In this document: piece by piece, positions 31,004-38,122 of the stretch | Numbering within the stretch: position 1 is the first letter of the stretch | Layout: every line of letters begins with the position of its first letter | Source of the DNA: CAKSIW01 sp045576435 | GTDB lineage: Bacteria > Bacillota > Clostridia > Monoglobales > Monoglobaceae | Assembly: GCA_045576435.1 (NCBI GenBank) | Contig: JAZNGL010000067.1 | Span: 1 to 38,372 of the forward strand | Length of the DNA: 38,372 nucleotides | Direction: 5' to 3' | The notes under the pieces: generated by a model | The model's input: only the letters and a program-made list of their open reading frames with translations | The model's database searches: none | Told to the model about the DNA's origin: nothing | Translations under genes and position numbers: made by a program

Positions 31004-32060
31004 AACAGGTAAAAAGATAAAAGTCAGTATTTTTGGTGAATCTCACGGCGCTGGGATTGGTGCAGTTGTGGATAATTTGCCCGCGGGAGAAAAAATTGAT
31101 TTTGAAGAGCTACAAAGCTTTTTAAAACGTCGTCAAGGTGGAAACAACAAATATTCCACTCCAAGAAAGGAAGCAGATATTCCAGAAATTGTATCAGGCG
31201 TTAAAGATGGCGTGACAACAGGTGCCCCGCTTTGTCTTTTAATAAAAAATGAAAACACAAGGTCTGCTGATTATAAGGTTGATATTCCTAGACCGGGTCA
31301 TGCCGATTTTACTGCATACACAAAATATAATGGTTATTGCGATTTAAGAGGTGGCGGACATTTTTCGGGCAGACTTACTGCACCCATTTGTGCTGTTGGC
31401 GGAATTTTAATGCAGATTTTAAAAAGACGAGGAATTGAAATTGTTGCACATTTATCCTCGGTTGGTGAAGTTAATGACGATAAAATAGATACGCTTTTGC
31501 TTGACGAGAAACAGTTAAACAAAATAAAAAGCGGCGCCTTTCCTACGTTTTCAGAAGATGCAGGAGAAAAGATGCAAGAAGTGATTTTAAGCGTAAGAGA
31601 AGAAGGCGATTCTATCGGCGGATGTGTTGAGTGTGGAATATATGGTCTTGATTCAGGGATCGGTGAGCCCATGTTTAACGGAATTGAAAATGCCGTTGCA
31701 TCAAATGTTTTTGGTATTGGCGGTGTGAAAGGCATTGAATTTGGCAAAGGCTTTGATTCTTCCAGAATGAAAGGCTCAGAGAATAACGACGAGTTTTATA
31801 TGGACAATAATACAGTTAAAACCAAAACAAATAATCATGGCGGCATACTTGGTGGAATAACAACAGGAATGCCAATTACATTTAATGTGGCGTTTAAAGC
31901 CACACCATCAATTTCAAAAGAGCAACAAAGTATAAGCTTTTCAAAAAATGAAAATGTAATCCTATCAACTAAAGGCAGGCATGACCCTTGCATTGCGGTT
32001 CGTGCGGTGCCTTGCATTGAAGCAATATCGGCAATAGCTATATCGGATTTTGTATTATAG
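30993..32060 (+). CDS. aroC: Chorismate synthase
   Basis: It makes chorismate from EPSP with reduced FMN. The 355-residue protein has 'GESHGAGIGAVVDNLPAG' (about 14-31), 'GRLTAPICAVGGI' and 'GRHDPCIAVRAVPCIEA' near the C-terminus, all family marks. TTGGAGGGGAAGTTA is the ribosome binding region, so ATG 30993 is used and not the open frame from 30978. A separate flavin reductase is expected to be encoded elsewhere. Confidence 0.95.
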   Translation: MSSETGKKIKVSIFGESHGAGIGAVVDNLPAGEKIDFEELQSFLKRRQGGNNKYSTPRKEADIPEIVSGVKDGVTTGAPLCLLIKNENTRSADYKVDIPRPGHADFTAYTKYNGYCDLRGGGHFSGRLTAPICAVGGILMQILKRRGIEIVAHLSSVGEVNDDKIDTLLLDEKQLNKIKSGAFPTFSEDAGEKMQEVILSVREEGDSIGGCVECGIYGLDSGIGEPMFNGIENAVASNVFGIGGVKGIEFGKGFDSSRMKGSENNDEFYMDNNTVKTKTNNHGGILGGITTGMPITFNVAFKATPSISKEQQSISFSKNENVILSTKGRHDPCIAVRAVPCIEAISAIAISDFVL

Positions 32061-32072
32061 AGGTGAACTACA

Positions 32073-33215
32073 ATGGATTTAGGAGAATTACGAAAAGAAA
32101 TAGATGCAATAGATGATGAAATTTTAAAGCTATTCTTAAGAAGAATGGAAAAGGCGTCTGAGGTTGCAGATTACAAAAAGGAAAATAACATTTCAACCTT
32201 ACAAAAAGGCAGGGAAAGAGAAATATTAAAAAGAGTAAGTGAAAAATCAGGTGCGGAGATGGCGGATTATTCACGAATGCTTTTTAGTTGTCTTATGGAT
32301 TTAAGCAAAAGCTATCAGAACAAAAGGAATGCGAAAGTGGACGGAGAGTTCGCAGAAAAAATAAAAAAGGCTCTTGAGGATACTCCGCAAATTTTTCCAC
32401 AATCGGGAACGATTGCATGCCAAGGCGTTGAGGGTGCATATTCACAAATCGCTTGTGACAGACTTTTCAAAAACCCCGATATTAAATATGTCAAAACCTT
32501 TGAGGATGTCTTTAAGGCGGTTGAAAATGGAACCTGCGAATATGGAATATTGCCGATTGAAAATTCAATTCATGGCACGGTAATTGCGGTTTATGACCTT
32601 ATGAAAAATTATAATTTTCATATTATCAAAAGCGTTAAGCTTAAAATAAATCATGTGCTTATGGCAAATAAGGGCGTTAAGCTTTCGGAAATAAAGGAAA
32701 TTGTTTCTCACGAACAGGCAATCGGTCAATGCTCTTGCTTTTTAAAGGATTACCCCGATGTTAAGGTAACTGTTTGCGAAAACACGGCGGTTGCGGCAAA
32801 ACTTGTGGCAGACTCAAAAAGGTCAGATATAGCAGCAATTTCTTCGCCCGATTGTGCAGAAATTTATGGACTTTCTATTATAGATGAAAAAATTGCAAAT
32901 TCGGATAGCAACTTCACAAGATTTATTTGCATCACAAAAGAACTTTTGATATACCCAGGGGCTGACAGAATAAGTATTATAATGAATCTTCCCCACACAC
33001 CCGGTTCACTAAACAGCACCATTTCCAAATTCGCAATGGCGGGACTTAATCTCACAAAGCTTGAATCAAGACCAATCGCAGGCAGAGATTTTGAATTTTC
33101 TTTCTATTTTGATTTGGAAGCATCAATATATGCAGATGAAACGGTTCGCATTTTGGATGAGCTTTCAATGGGGAATAATAATCTGATATTCCTTGGAAGC
33201 TATCTGCAGGCATAA
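32073..33215 (+). CDS. pheA: Bifunctional chorismate mutase / prephenate dehydratase
   Basis: A 380-residue P-protein. Residues 1-85 are an AroQ-type mutase ('LRKEIDAIDDEILKLFLRRM'). Residues 110-285 are the dehydratase, with 'GVEGAYSQIA', 'GILPIENSIHGTV' and the catalytic 'SNFTRF' (about 282). Residues 295-378 are an ACT domain ending in 'LTKLESRPI' and 'FEFSFYFDLE', which in the family binds Phe for feedback inhibition. Its mutase also supplies prephenate to TyrA. It lies 12 nt after aroC. Confidence 0.95.
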   Translation: MDLGELRKEIDAIDDEILKLFLRRMEKASEVADYKKENNISTLQKGREREILKRVSEKSGAEMADYSRMLFSCLMDLSKSYQNKRNAKVDGEFAEKIKKALEDTPQIFPQSGTIACQGVEGAYSQIACDRLFKNPDIKYVKTFEDVFKAVENGTCEYGILPIENSIHGTVIAVYDLMKNYNFHIIKSVKLKINHVLMANKGVKLSEIKEIVSHEQAIGQCSCFLKDYPDVKVTVCENTAVAAKLVADSKRSDIAAISSPDCAEIYGLSIIDEKIANSDSNFTRFICITKELLIYPGADRISIIMNLPHTPGSLNSTISKFAMAGLNLTKLESRPIAGRDFEFSFYFDLEASIYADETVRILDELSMGNNNLIFLGSYLQA

Positions 33216-33227
33216 AGGGGTTTTAGT

Positions 33228-34466
33228 ATGAAATACGGATGTATAGGAGAACACTTAAAACATAGTTTTTCAAAAGAAATACACAATAGCCTTTCTGATT
33301 ATGAATATGAGCTTTGTGAAATTCCAAAGGATAAGATTGATGATTTTATGAAAAGCCATGATTTTAAGGCAATAAATGTTACAATTCCTTATAAGGAAAC
33401 GGTTATTCCTTATCTTTTTCATATAGATGATGCCGCAAAAGAAATTGGTGCAGTAAACACTATTGTAAATAAAGACGGCAAGCTTTATGGATATAACACT
33501 GATTTTTATGGAATGAGCATGCTGATAGCTCATGCAAAAATCGATATAAAAAATAAAAAGGTTGCAATTCTGGGAACGGGAGGAACTTCCAAAACTGCGA
33601 AGGCGGTTTCAAAATCGCTGTTGGCAAGGGAAATCATAACTGTTTCAAGAACAAAAAAGGCAGATACCATAACCTATGAGGAATTATATGAAAAACATAA
33701 AGATTTGGATGTTATTATAAACACAACTCCGCTTGGCATGTTCCCAAATAATTTCACAAAGCCGATTGATATAGCTAAGTTTTCAAAGCTTTCAGGAGTG
33801 ATTGATGCGGTATATAACCCGCTTAAAACTCAGCTTATATCGGATAGCAAAAAGCTTGGAATAAAAGCCGAAGGCGGACTATATATGCTTGTGGCTCAAG
33901 GCGTGTTGGCATCGGAAATATTCTTGGATAAGAAATATGAAAACGGAAAGCTTGATGAAGTTTTTGAAAAGTTAAGAAAGCAAAAGGAAAACATTGTTCT
34001 TATCGGTATGCCATCATCAGGCAAGAGCACGGTTGGAAAAGAAATAGCGAAAAGACTTAACAGAGAGTTTTTTGATACCGATGAACTCATTGAGAAAAAA
34101 TCGAGCAGAATAATCTCTGAAATAATCACATCAATGGGTGAAGAATATTTCAGAAAGCTTGAAAGTGATGAAGTGAATGAAGCATCAATGAAAACGGGGA
34201 TTGTGCTAGCCACAGGTGGCGGTGTTGTATTGAAAGAAGATAATGTGACCGCCTTATCGCAAAATGGTAGAATTTATTTTTTGGACAGACCTCTTGAAAA
34301 GCTTTTGCCAACCCAGGACAGACCGCTCACAAGTACAAAAGAGGCGTTATCTAAAAAATACAATGAAAGATATGACATTTATGAAAAATGTGCAGATGTC
34401 AAAATTGATGCATCAGGCGATGTGAACGAGGTATCAGATATTATAATAGGAGATTTTAAGCAATGA
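33228..34466 (+). CDS. aroE-aroK: Shikimate dehydrogenase-shikimate kinase fusion
   Basis: A 412-residue fusion. Residues 1-245 are shikimate dehydrogenase: 'HSFSKEIHN' (13-21), the catalytic Lys in 'VTIPYKETV', 'GAVNTI', 'NTDFYG' and the NADP site 'AILGTGGTSKTA'. Residues 255-412 are shikimate kinase: P-loop 'GMPSSGKSTVGK', 'DTDELIE', 'ATGGGVV' and 'DRPL'. No stop or internal start separates them. The fusion couples reduction of dehydroshikimate to phosphorylation of shikimate. It overlaps aroQ by 4 nt (ATGA). Confidence 0.95.
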   Translation: MKYGCIGEHLKHSFSKEIHNSLSDYEYELCEIPKDKIDDFMKSHDFKAINVTIPYKETVIPYLFHIDDAAKEIGAVNTIVNKDGKLYGYNTDFYGMSMLIAHAKIDIKNKKVAILGTGGTSKTAKAVSKSLLAREIITVSRTKKADTITYEELYEKHKDLDVIINTTPLGMFPNNFTKPIDIAKFSKLSGVIDAVYNPLKTQLISDSKKLGIKAEGGLYMLVAQGVLASEIFLDKKYENGKLDEVFEKLRKQKENIVLIGMPSSGKSTVGKEIAKRLNREFFDTDELIEKKSSRIISEIITSMGEEYFRKLESDEVNEASMKTGIVLATGGGVVLKEDNVTALSQNGRIYFLDRPLEKLLPTQDRPLTSTKEALSKKYNERYDIYEKCADVKIDASGDVNEVSDIIIGDFKQ

Positions 34467-34891
34467 AAATATATGTTATAAATGGACCAAATCTTAATAT
34501 GCTCGGCATAAGAGAACCGGATAAATATGGAACGGAAAGTTATCGGAGCCTCATTGATTCATTAAAAAAACATTCGGAGGAAAATGGATATGAATTAGTT
34601 TGTTATCAATCCAATCACGAAGGCGATTTAGTGGATAAAATTCAGGAGGCTTATTTTGAAAAGGCGGATGGAATTGTTATAAATCCCGGAGCATATACTC
34701 ATACAAGCATTGCTCTCTTGGATGCCTTAAATTCGGCAAAAATCCCCACGGTTGAGGTGCATATCTCAGATGTTTCAAAGCGTGAGGATTTCAGACAAAT
34801 AAGCTATGTTCGCTTAGCTTCAGCAAAGACAATTATGGGACACGGATTAAAAGGATATTTTGAAGCGGTTGAGTTTTTGCTTGGAAAATAA
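34463..34891 (+). CDS. aroQ: 3-dehydroquinate dehydratase, type II
   Basis: It dehydrates 3-dehydroquinate to 3-dehydroshikimate. The 142-residue length and 'INGPNLNMLGIREPDKYG' (5-22, catalytic Tyr), 'QSNHEGDLVD', 'INPGAYTHTS' and 'EVHISDVSKRE' (catalytic His) mark the small dodecameric type II enzyme. It is the last gene of the operon, joined to the aroE-aroK fusion by an ATGA overlap, and is followed by a strong terminator. Confidence 0.96.
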   Translation: MKIYVINGPNLNMLGIREPDKYGTESYRSLIDSLKKHSEENGYELVCYQSNHEGDLVDKIQEAYFEKADGIVINPGAYTHTSIALLDALNSAKIPTVEVHISDVSKREDFRQISYVRLASAKTIMGHGLKGYFEAVEFLLGK

Positions 34892-34913
34892 TTTCATATT
34901 GAATAAATGCCAA

Positions 34914-34950
34914 AGGAGTCATCTAAAACGGATGGCTCCTATTTAGTTTT
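34914..34950 (+). terminator. Terminator of the aromatic operon
   Basis: AGGAGTCATC (34914-34923) and GATGGCTCCT (34931-34940) pair over 10 bp with a 7-nt loop, then ATTTAGTTTT. Confidence 0.85.
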
Positions 34951-35213
34951 AACCAATATGCGGAAAAGCACGGTATCCAAAGTGTGATAAGTTAGTCCTA
35001 GTAGAGTGAAGATAAGGGAAGTTAAGAGAATACGAAATTTCCCGATTTTAAGCCACTTTTGGCACTTTTTATTTTGAAACCCTTGCCACGACTCGAAATT
35101 TTTGTATTGCCAATTTCTAACCGATTTCTAGCCGAAATGGTTAGAAATCCGCTAGAAATGTTTAGATAAAGTGAAAAAGCTGAAATGATTTTGTGTCATT
35201 TCAGCTTTATATA
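34951..35213. other. Intergenic stretch without a gene, with two hairpins
   Basis: No convincing gene. An inverted repeat, ATTTCTAACC (35113-35122) and GGTTAGAAAT (35139-35148), also has inner pairing ATTTC/GAAAT, and a third TAGAAAT copy follows at 35153. This could be a recombinase site or remnant. A separate 13-bp hairpin at 35176-35208 ends the next minus-strand gene. Confidence 0.5.
35176..35208 (-). terminator. Terminator of the TipAS fragment
   Basis: AAAGCTGAAATGA and TCATTTCAGCTTT form a 13-bp perfect stem; on the minus strand the stem is followed by TTTTTCACTTT. Confidence 0.8.
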
Positions 35214-35456
35214 TTATTTCTCGCAATAAATCCCTATCGCTTCACAGATAAACTCTGCAGTACCATCTGCATGTTTATCAATGTTATTTTTGAAGCGTTC
35301 ATCGGCAACATACATTTGACCAAGCCCTGCTAAAATCTCGTTTGTGCAAAGGTAGTAATTTTCGGTGATATGATTTTGCAGGGTTTTCACCAGATTTTGT
35401 GCATCTTTGGAATCAGGTGTTTTCCCATTTCTCATACACACCGCAAACTCTGACAT
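35214..35456 (-). pseudogene. TipAS-domain fragment of a MerR-family regulator
   Basis: The 80 residues match the C-terminal part of the TipAS drug-binding domain: 'EILAGLGQMYVADERFKNNIDKH' and 'GTAEFICEAIGIYC'. A full TipA-like regulator is about 250 residues with an N-terminal MerR HTH. Here only the last third is left; an in-frame TAA lies 25 nt upstream (35481-35483), with no HTH sequence before it. I see no clear ribosome binding site before its ATG, so it is probably a remnant, though the terminator remains. Confidence 0.75.
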
Positions 35457-35538
35457 AATGCCCGTGATAAAATTAAAAGTTTAGACAAAACAAAATTAAA
35501 AGAATATATAGAAAAGACAATTATTTCATAATGGGGCA

Positions 35539-35575
35539 AGGTGGTTGATGAAGTGCATCAATCACCTTTTTCTTT
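35539..35575 (+). terminator. Orphan terminator
   Basis: AGGTGGTTGATG (35539-35550) and CATCAATCACCT (35556-35567) form a 12-bp stem with loop AAGTG, then a T-run. A short open frame before it (ending TAA at 35530) looks like the tail of a lost plus-strand gene. Confidence 0.8.
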
Positions 35576-35649
35576 TGAATTGGCACGGGTACTGTTACTT
35601 TTGTCCTTGCAATATAGGACTTTGGTTTCTTCAAAATAATAAGAAAGAG

Positions 35650-35658
35650 TGATATAAT
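35650..35658 (+). promoter_or_regulatory. Extended -10 promoter of the XRE gene
   Basis: TGATATAAT (TGn-TATAAT, -10 at 35653-35658), 22 nt before the start; no good -35 is seen. Confidence 0.5.
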
Positions 35659-35680
35659 TTTGACGAGAGAGGTACCCACT

Positions 35681-36031
35681 ATGAACAAGCAAGAATTTGG
35701 AAATAAAATAAGCGAATTGCGAAGGTTAAAAAATATATCGCAAACAGAGTTTGCAGAGATGCTTGATATAAGTGTATCAGCATTATCTAAAATTGAACGA
35801 GGTGTAAATTCCCCAAGGGTAATAACTGCTGAAGCAATGGCAGAACACCTTGAGATTTCTCTTGGAAGATTACTTTCATCGAAGAATGTTAATGTTAAAC
35901 AAGAATACATAGACGAAATTGTTGAGCAAATCTCAACGATGGATGATTGTGATATTGAAAGCATTATCGAGTTCATTAAGTATTATAATAGGCGTAAGGA
36001 GATAATTCAGAAAATTCAAAAGCAAAAATAA
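35681..36031 (+). CDS. XRE-family transcriptional regulator
   Basis: A 116-residue protein with an N-terminal HTH (about 1-60: 'ISELRRLKNISQTEFAEMLDISVSALSKIERGVNSPRV') and a charged helical C-terminus ('EQISTMDDCDIESIIEFIKYYNRR'). AGAGAGGT lies before ATG 35681. It is probably the local regulator of a mobile element or resistance region, by context. A GC-rich hairpin with a T-run follows at 36067. Confidence 0.88.
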   Translation: MNKQEFGNKISELRRLKNISQTEFAEMLDISVSALSKIERGVNSPRVITAEAMAEHLEISLGRLLSSKNVNVKQEYIDEIVEQISTMDDCDIESIIEFIKYYNRRKEIIQKIQKQK

Positions 36032-36066
36032 ATAATAAACCCCATCCGGGTTCCCGAATGTTTTAT

Positions 36067-36084
36067 CCGAGAACTCGGTTTTTT
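36067..36084 (+). terminator. Terminator after the XRE gene, with possible antiterminator
   Basis: CCGAG-AA-CTCGG then TTTTTT. Upstream CCGGGTTC (36046-36053) can pair with GAACTCGG (36071-36078) with one G-U pair, so an alternative fold exists. Confidence 0.75.
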
Positions 36085-36116
36085 AACCTCATTTTTAGAA
36101 AGGCGGTGAAATTACG

Positions 36117-36194
36117 ATGAAAATTTTTGAAACATTCAAAAATATTTCATTTGTAAAAAGCCTTTCTTTTTGTGTTTATGGGGCGGTTCCGTAA
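36117..36194 (+). CDS. Short ORF (25 codons), leader-like
   Basis: AAAGGCGGTGA precedes ATG 36117. The predicted peptide is Phe-rich and basic ('MKIFETFKNISFVKSLSF'). It lies just after a terminator and has no gene behind it for 500 nt. A leader peptide or a remnant; not a known protein. Confidence 0.35.
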   Translation: MKIFETFKNISFVKSLSFCVYGAVP

Positions 36195-36336
36195 AAATTA
36201 GAAAAGGCATGATGAATTATAAAAGTTTTTTGCTAAATCTGTCTAAAAGCAAAGAAATTACTCGTTTTATATAATATGATGACGAAAAGTTTTTAACTTT
36301 CGACAACAAGCTTCGACAGATAACGCTATCGAAAAA

Positions 36337-36345
36337 TGGTATAAT
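36337..36345 (+). promoter_or_regulatory. Extended -10 promoter
   Basis: TGGTATAAT (-10 at 36340-36345), 72 nt before the next short ORF. TTCGACA occurs twice upstream (36299 and 36312). Confidence 0.5.
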
Positions 36346-36416
36346 TATAGTCAAATAAAGATATTTAATCAAAACGGTTTGAATAAAATAGATTGCCGTA
36401 GATGGAGGTAAATAAA

Positions 36417-36521
36417 ATGCTATTATTATATCAAAAGAGTATTATAAATCGAATAATGAATCAAAAACCGCTTGGTTCTTTAAGGAATCAGGCGGAATTT
36501 TTTTCTGAAAAATTTGTTTAA
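36417..36521 (+). CDS. Short ORF (34 codons) running through a terminator
   Basis: GGAGGT lies 7 nt before ATG 36417. The peptide starts 'MLLLYQKSIINRIMNQ'; its second half is encoded by the terminator hairpin at 36468-36504. That layout is typical of leader ORFs of drug-inducible genes, where a stalled ribosome prevents the hairpin. No resistance gene follows in the window. Confidence 0.45.
   Translation: MLLLYQKSIINRIMNQKPLGSLRNQAEFFSEKFV
36468..36504 (+). terminator. Strong terminator inside the 34-codon ORF
   Basis: CCGCTTGGTTC (36468-36478) and GAATCAGGCGG (36485-36495) pair over 11 positions including two G-U pairs, then AA and seven T's. Confidence 0.85.
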
Positions 36522-36575
36522 TAAAATCGCATAATAAAACATATTGTCAAAATATGGAAGAAATGAGGTGAAAAT

Positions 36576-36659
36576 ATGCCTATTGATGAAGAGTGTTCAA
36601 AACAAAATATACAACAGAATAATGTGAAATTTTGGCGTGGCAATCTCGCACGCACATAA
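36576..36659 (+). CDS. Short ORF (27 codons)
   Basis: GAGGTGA lies 7 nt before ATG 36576. The peptide 'MPIDEECSKQNIQQNN' ends in 'FWRGNLART'; the last codons enter a set of rival stems (36639-36696). No family recognised; possibly another leader. Confidence 0.35.
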   Translation: MPIDEECSKQNIQQNNVKFWRGNLART

Positions 36660-36696
36660 GGTTATTCGCTTCTGATAGCAGGCGAATTGCCGTGCG
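36639..36696 (+). promoter_or_regulatory. Mutually exclusive hairpins
   Basis: GGCAAT (36639-36644) can pair with ATTGCC (36686-36691). Alternatively CGCACG (36647-36652) pairs with CGTGCG (36691-36696) around ATTCGC/GCGAAT (36664-36669, 36682-36687). The two folds share bases, as in a switch. No T-run follows. Confidence 0.45.
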
Positions 36697-36713
36697 GTCA
36701 GGAGTGATAAAAT

Positions 36714-36980
36714 ATGTGTATTTGCCTAAGACCAATTATTTATGTAATCGCAAGAAGAAATCGCTCACATCAACATAGGACAAGCAGTAATAAAGGTAAT
36801 AGTAGTTCCGATGCAGATGGCGGAGCAAGGGTTCGCTCGCACCGTACAGCCAAAGAAAACTCTTTAGGTAGAGTTTGCTTTGGCTGTTTTTTTATCTTAA
36901 AAAACAGAATACACCATTGCCGTGAACCTCCTTACTCCAACCAATTTACACACAAAATTGATTGGAGGAAAGCACTATGA
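36714..36980 (+). CDS. Uncertain 88-residue ORF spanning a terminator
   Basis: GGAG lies 9 nt before ATG 36714. The product is basic and Ser/Arg/Cys-rich ('RRNRSHQHRTSSNK', 'VCFGCFF') and resembles no protein family I know. Residues 46-60 are encoded by a terminator hairpin (36847-36892). The stop overlaps the next ORF as ATGA. Either a leader-type ORF whose translation controls the terminator, or a chance frame. Confidence 0.3.
   Translation: MCICLRPIIYVIARRNRSHQHRTSSNKGNSSSDADGGARVRSHRTAKENSLGRVCFGCFFILKNRIHHCREPPYSNQFTHKIDWRKAL
36847..36892 (+). terminator. Strong terminator inside the 88-codon ORF
   Basis: CAGCCAAAG plus AAACTC pair with GAGTTT plus CTTTGGCTG around an 8-nt loop, followed by seven T's. 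Confidence 0.85.
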
Positions 36981-37072
36981 AAAAATTTTTTGAAAAACTT
37001 TTTGAAACTACCAAAGATTTGGGTAGTTACCCCTGTAAAATGGTAATCGAAAGGAGGTGCTATCGGTTATGA
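36977..37072 (+). CDS. Small peptide gene (31 residues) coupled to an HTH gene
   Basis: GGAGG lies 9 nt before ATG 36977. The peptide 'MKKFFEKLFETTKDLGSYPC' continues to 'ERRCYRL'. Its start overlaps the previous stop (ATGA) and its own stop overlaps the ATG at 37069 in the same way. The ribosome binding site AAGGAGG of the next gene lies within its last codons. Its N-terminus resembles the 25-codon ORF at 36117. Function unknown. Confidence 0.55.
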   Translation: MKKFFEKLFETTKDLGSYPCKMVIERRCYRL

Positions 37073-37413
37073 AGTAAAAATTAACAACTTTCGAACGTAG
37101 GTTGGAAATATTGTTTTTAATTACTAATTGCAAAAAAACAACCATTATGGAGTTGTCTTATTACTTTGAAGTAAGTAAGAATACTGTAATTCGTGATATA
37201 GAATTTCTAAGCCGATATGCACCTATATATACTAAGCAAGGAATGTTCGGCGGGATATTTGTTTTTGATGAATACCGAAAAAATCTTCTTTTACCTTTAT
37301 CTGACGATGAAGAAGGGTTATTGAAGAAATTGTCTGAAAATCTTGATGGCAAGGAACTTCATCTAATAAACACTATTGTCAGTAAATATTCTAAGCCCAA
37401 AATTAGTACATAA
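37069..37413 (+). pseudogene. Small DeoR-like HTH protein gene with stop at codon 3
   Basis: From ATG 37069 (after AAGGAGG) the frame is M-K-stop, then continues openly for 111 codons: 'KLTTFERRLEILFLITNCKKTTIMELSYYFEVSKNTVIRDIEFLS' in consecutive parts, then 'IYTKQGMFGGIFVFDEYRKN'. This is the HTH_11/DeoR-type winged helix of short regulators common in Clostridial mobile elements, which normally start M-K-L. The TAA (37075-37077) would end translation. A restart at TTG 37102 lacks a binding site. Probably a recent pseudogene, or read through by an unusual mechanism. Confidence 0.6.
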
Positions 37414-37735
37414 ATCCTTTCAAATGAACCTTGACAAAGAAAGCACGCAAGATAACGGCGATGCAGCATAGCAAGTAAGCAGACACATTCCAATATGAAC
37501 GAGCTATTTAGTGGGTACGCCAAGACCTTGAAAGAGCGAGCGACGAATACCTACACTATAAAACAGAGATAGCTCCTCTGTAAGCCACGACTTTATATTG
37601 GTACAATGATACTTATGCCGAGTCATAGTCCGAGCGTTAAAAGCGTCGCAGGCAATGACGGTGTTTCGGGCGGTGCCGGGAAGGTGAAATTCCTATGGAG
37701 TGGTTTAGCTAACCACCGTCTGTTTTACTTTTATT
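37414..37735 (+). other. GC-richer stretch without a long ORF, possibly a structured RNA
   Basis: No frame longer than about 40 codons is convincing. Two short frames, 'MNLDKESTQDNGDAA' and 'MNELFSGYAKTLKERATN', are seen. The 3' part is clearly GC-richer than its surroundings (37620-37690). GACGGTG (37657-37663) pairs with CACCGTC (37714-37720), enclosing other stems, or GTGGTT (37700-37705) pairs with AACCAC (37711-37716). TGTTTTACTTTT follows, like a 3' end of an RNA. Could be an ncRNA or the remains of a decayed gene. Confidence 0.4.
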
Positions 37736-37763
37736 ATTAAATACTTCTTCAAAAAAACATATA

Positions 37764-38021
37764 TTATTCCAAGTCGTAAAGGATATCTTCTAAGTCAGCA
37801 ATAGCTTCCTCGACAAACTCGTTTCTCAACTCATTATTATCAAGTATGTAATAATATTCACTTGGCAAACGAACACCGGAAGTTTTTATAATTGTATGTA
37901 ATAACGAAAAGGCTTCTTCTATCAAATCCTGCTCACACATAGATTCAAGTGAGTTATAGAGATTCCTGATTTCTTCAACTGAAACTTTTTTACATAGTTT
38001 GTTAATGAATTTTTGAAGAAT
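37764..38021 (-). CDS. Hypothetical 85-codon ORF without a standard start
   Basis: The open frame encodes an acidic helical protein: 'VSVEEIRNLYNSLESMCEQD', 'AFSLLHTIIKTSGVRLPSEYYY' and 'FVEEAIADLEDILYDLE'. GAAAGGA lies 10 nt before an ATT at 38021; no ATG, GTG or TTG occurs in frame until ATG 37940, which has no binding site. A stop lies just upstream. A 7-codon ORF (ATG 38079) with its own AAAGGA precedes it. Either ATT is used, or the start was lost by mutation. Confidence 0.45.
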   Translation of the reverse strand: MLQKFINKLCKKVSVEEIRNLYNSLESMCEQDLIEEAFSLLHTIIKTSGVRLPSEYYYILDNNELRNEFVEEAIADLEDILYDLE

Positions 38022-38122
38022 GTATTTATATCCTTTCTATTTTTAATGTTTTTAATTATGCTTTATTTTTTGATTTCATTGTATTGTTATCCTTTCTTGG
38101 GGTTGATAAAGGAGGTTGTTAT

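Noticed and set aside
35521..35976. Minus-strand ORF of 151 codons over the XRE gene
   Set aside because: The plus-strand frame encodes a clear HTH protein with a promoter and a ribosome binding site; the minus frame is its shadow.
37414..37735. Group II intron
   Set aside because: No reverse transcriptase gene and no recognisable domain V sequence.
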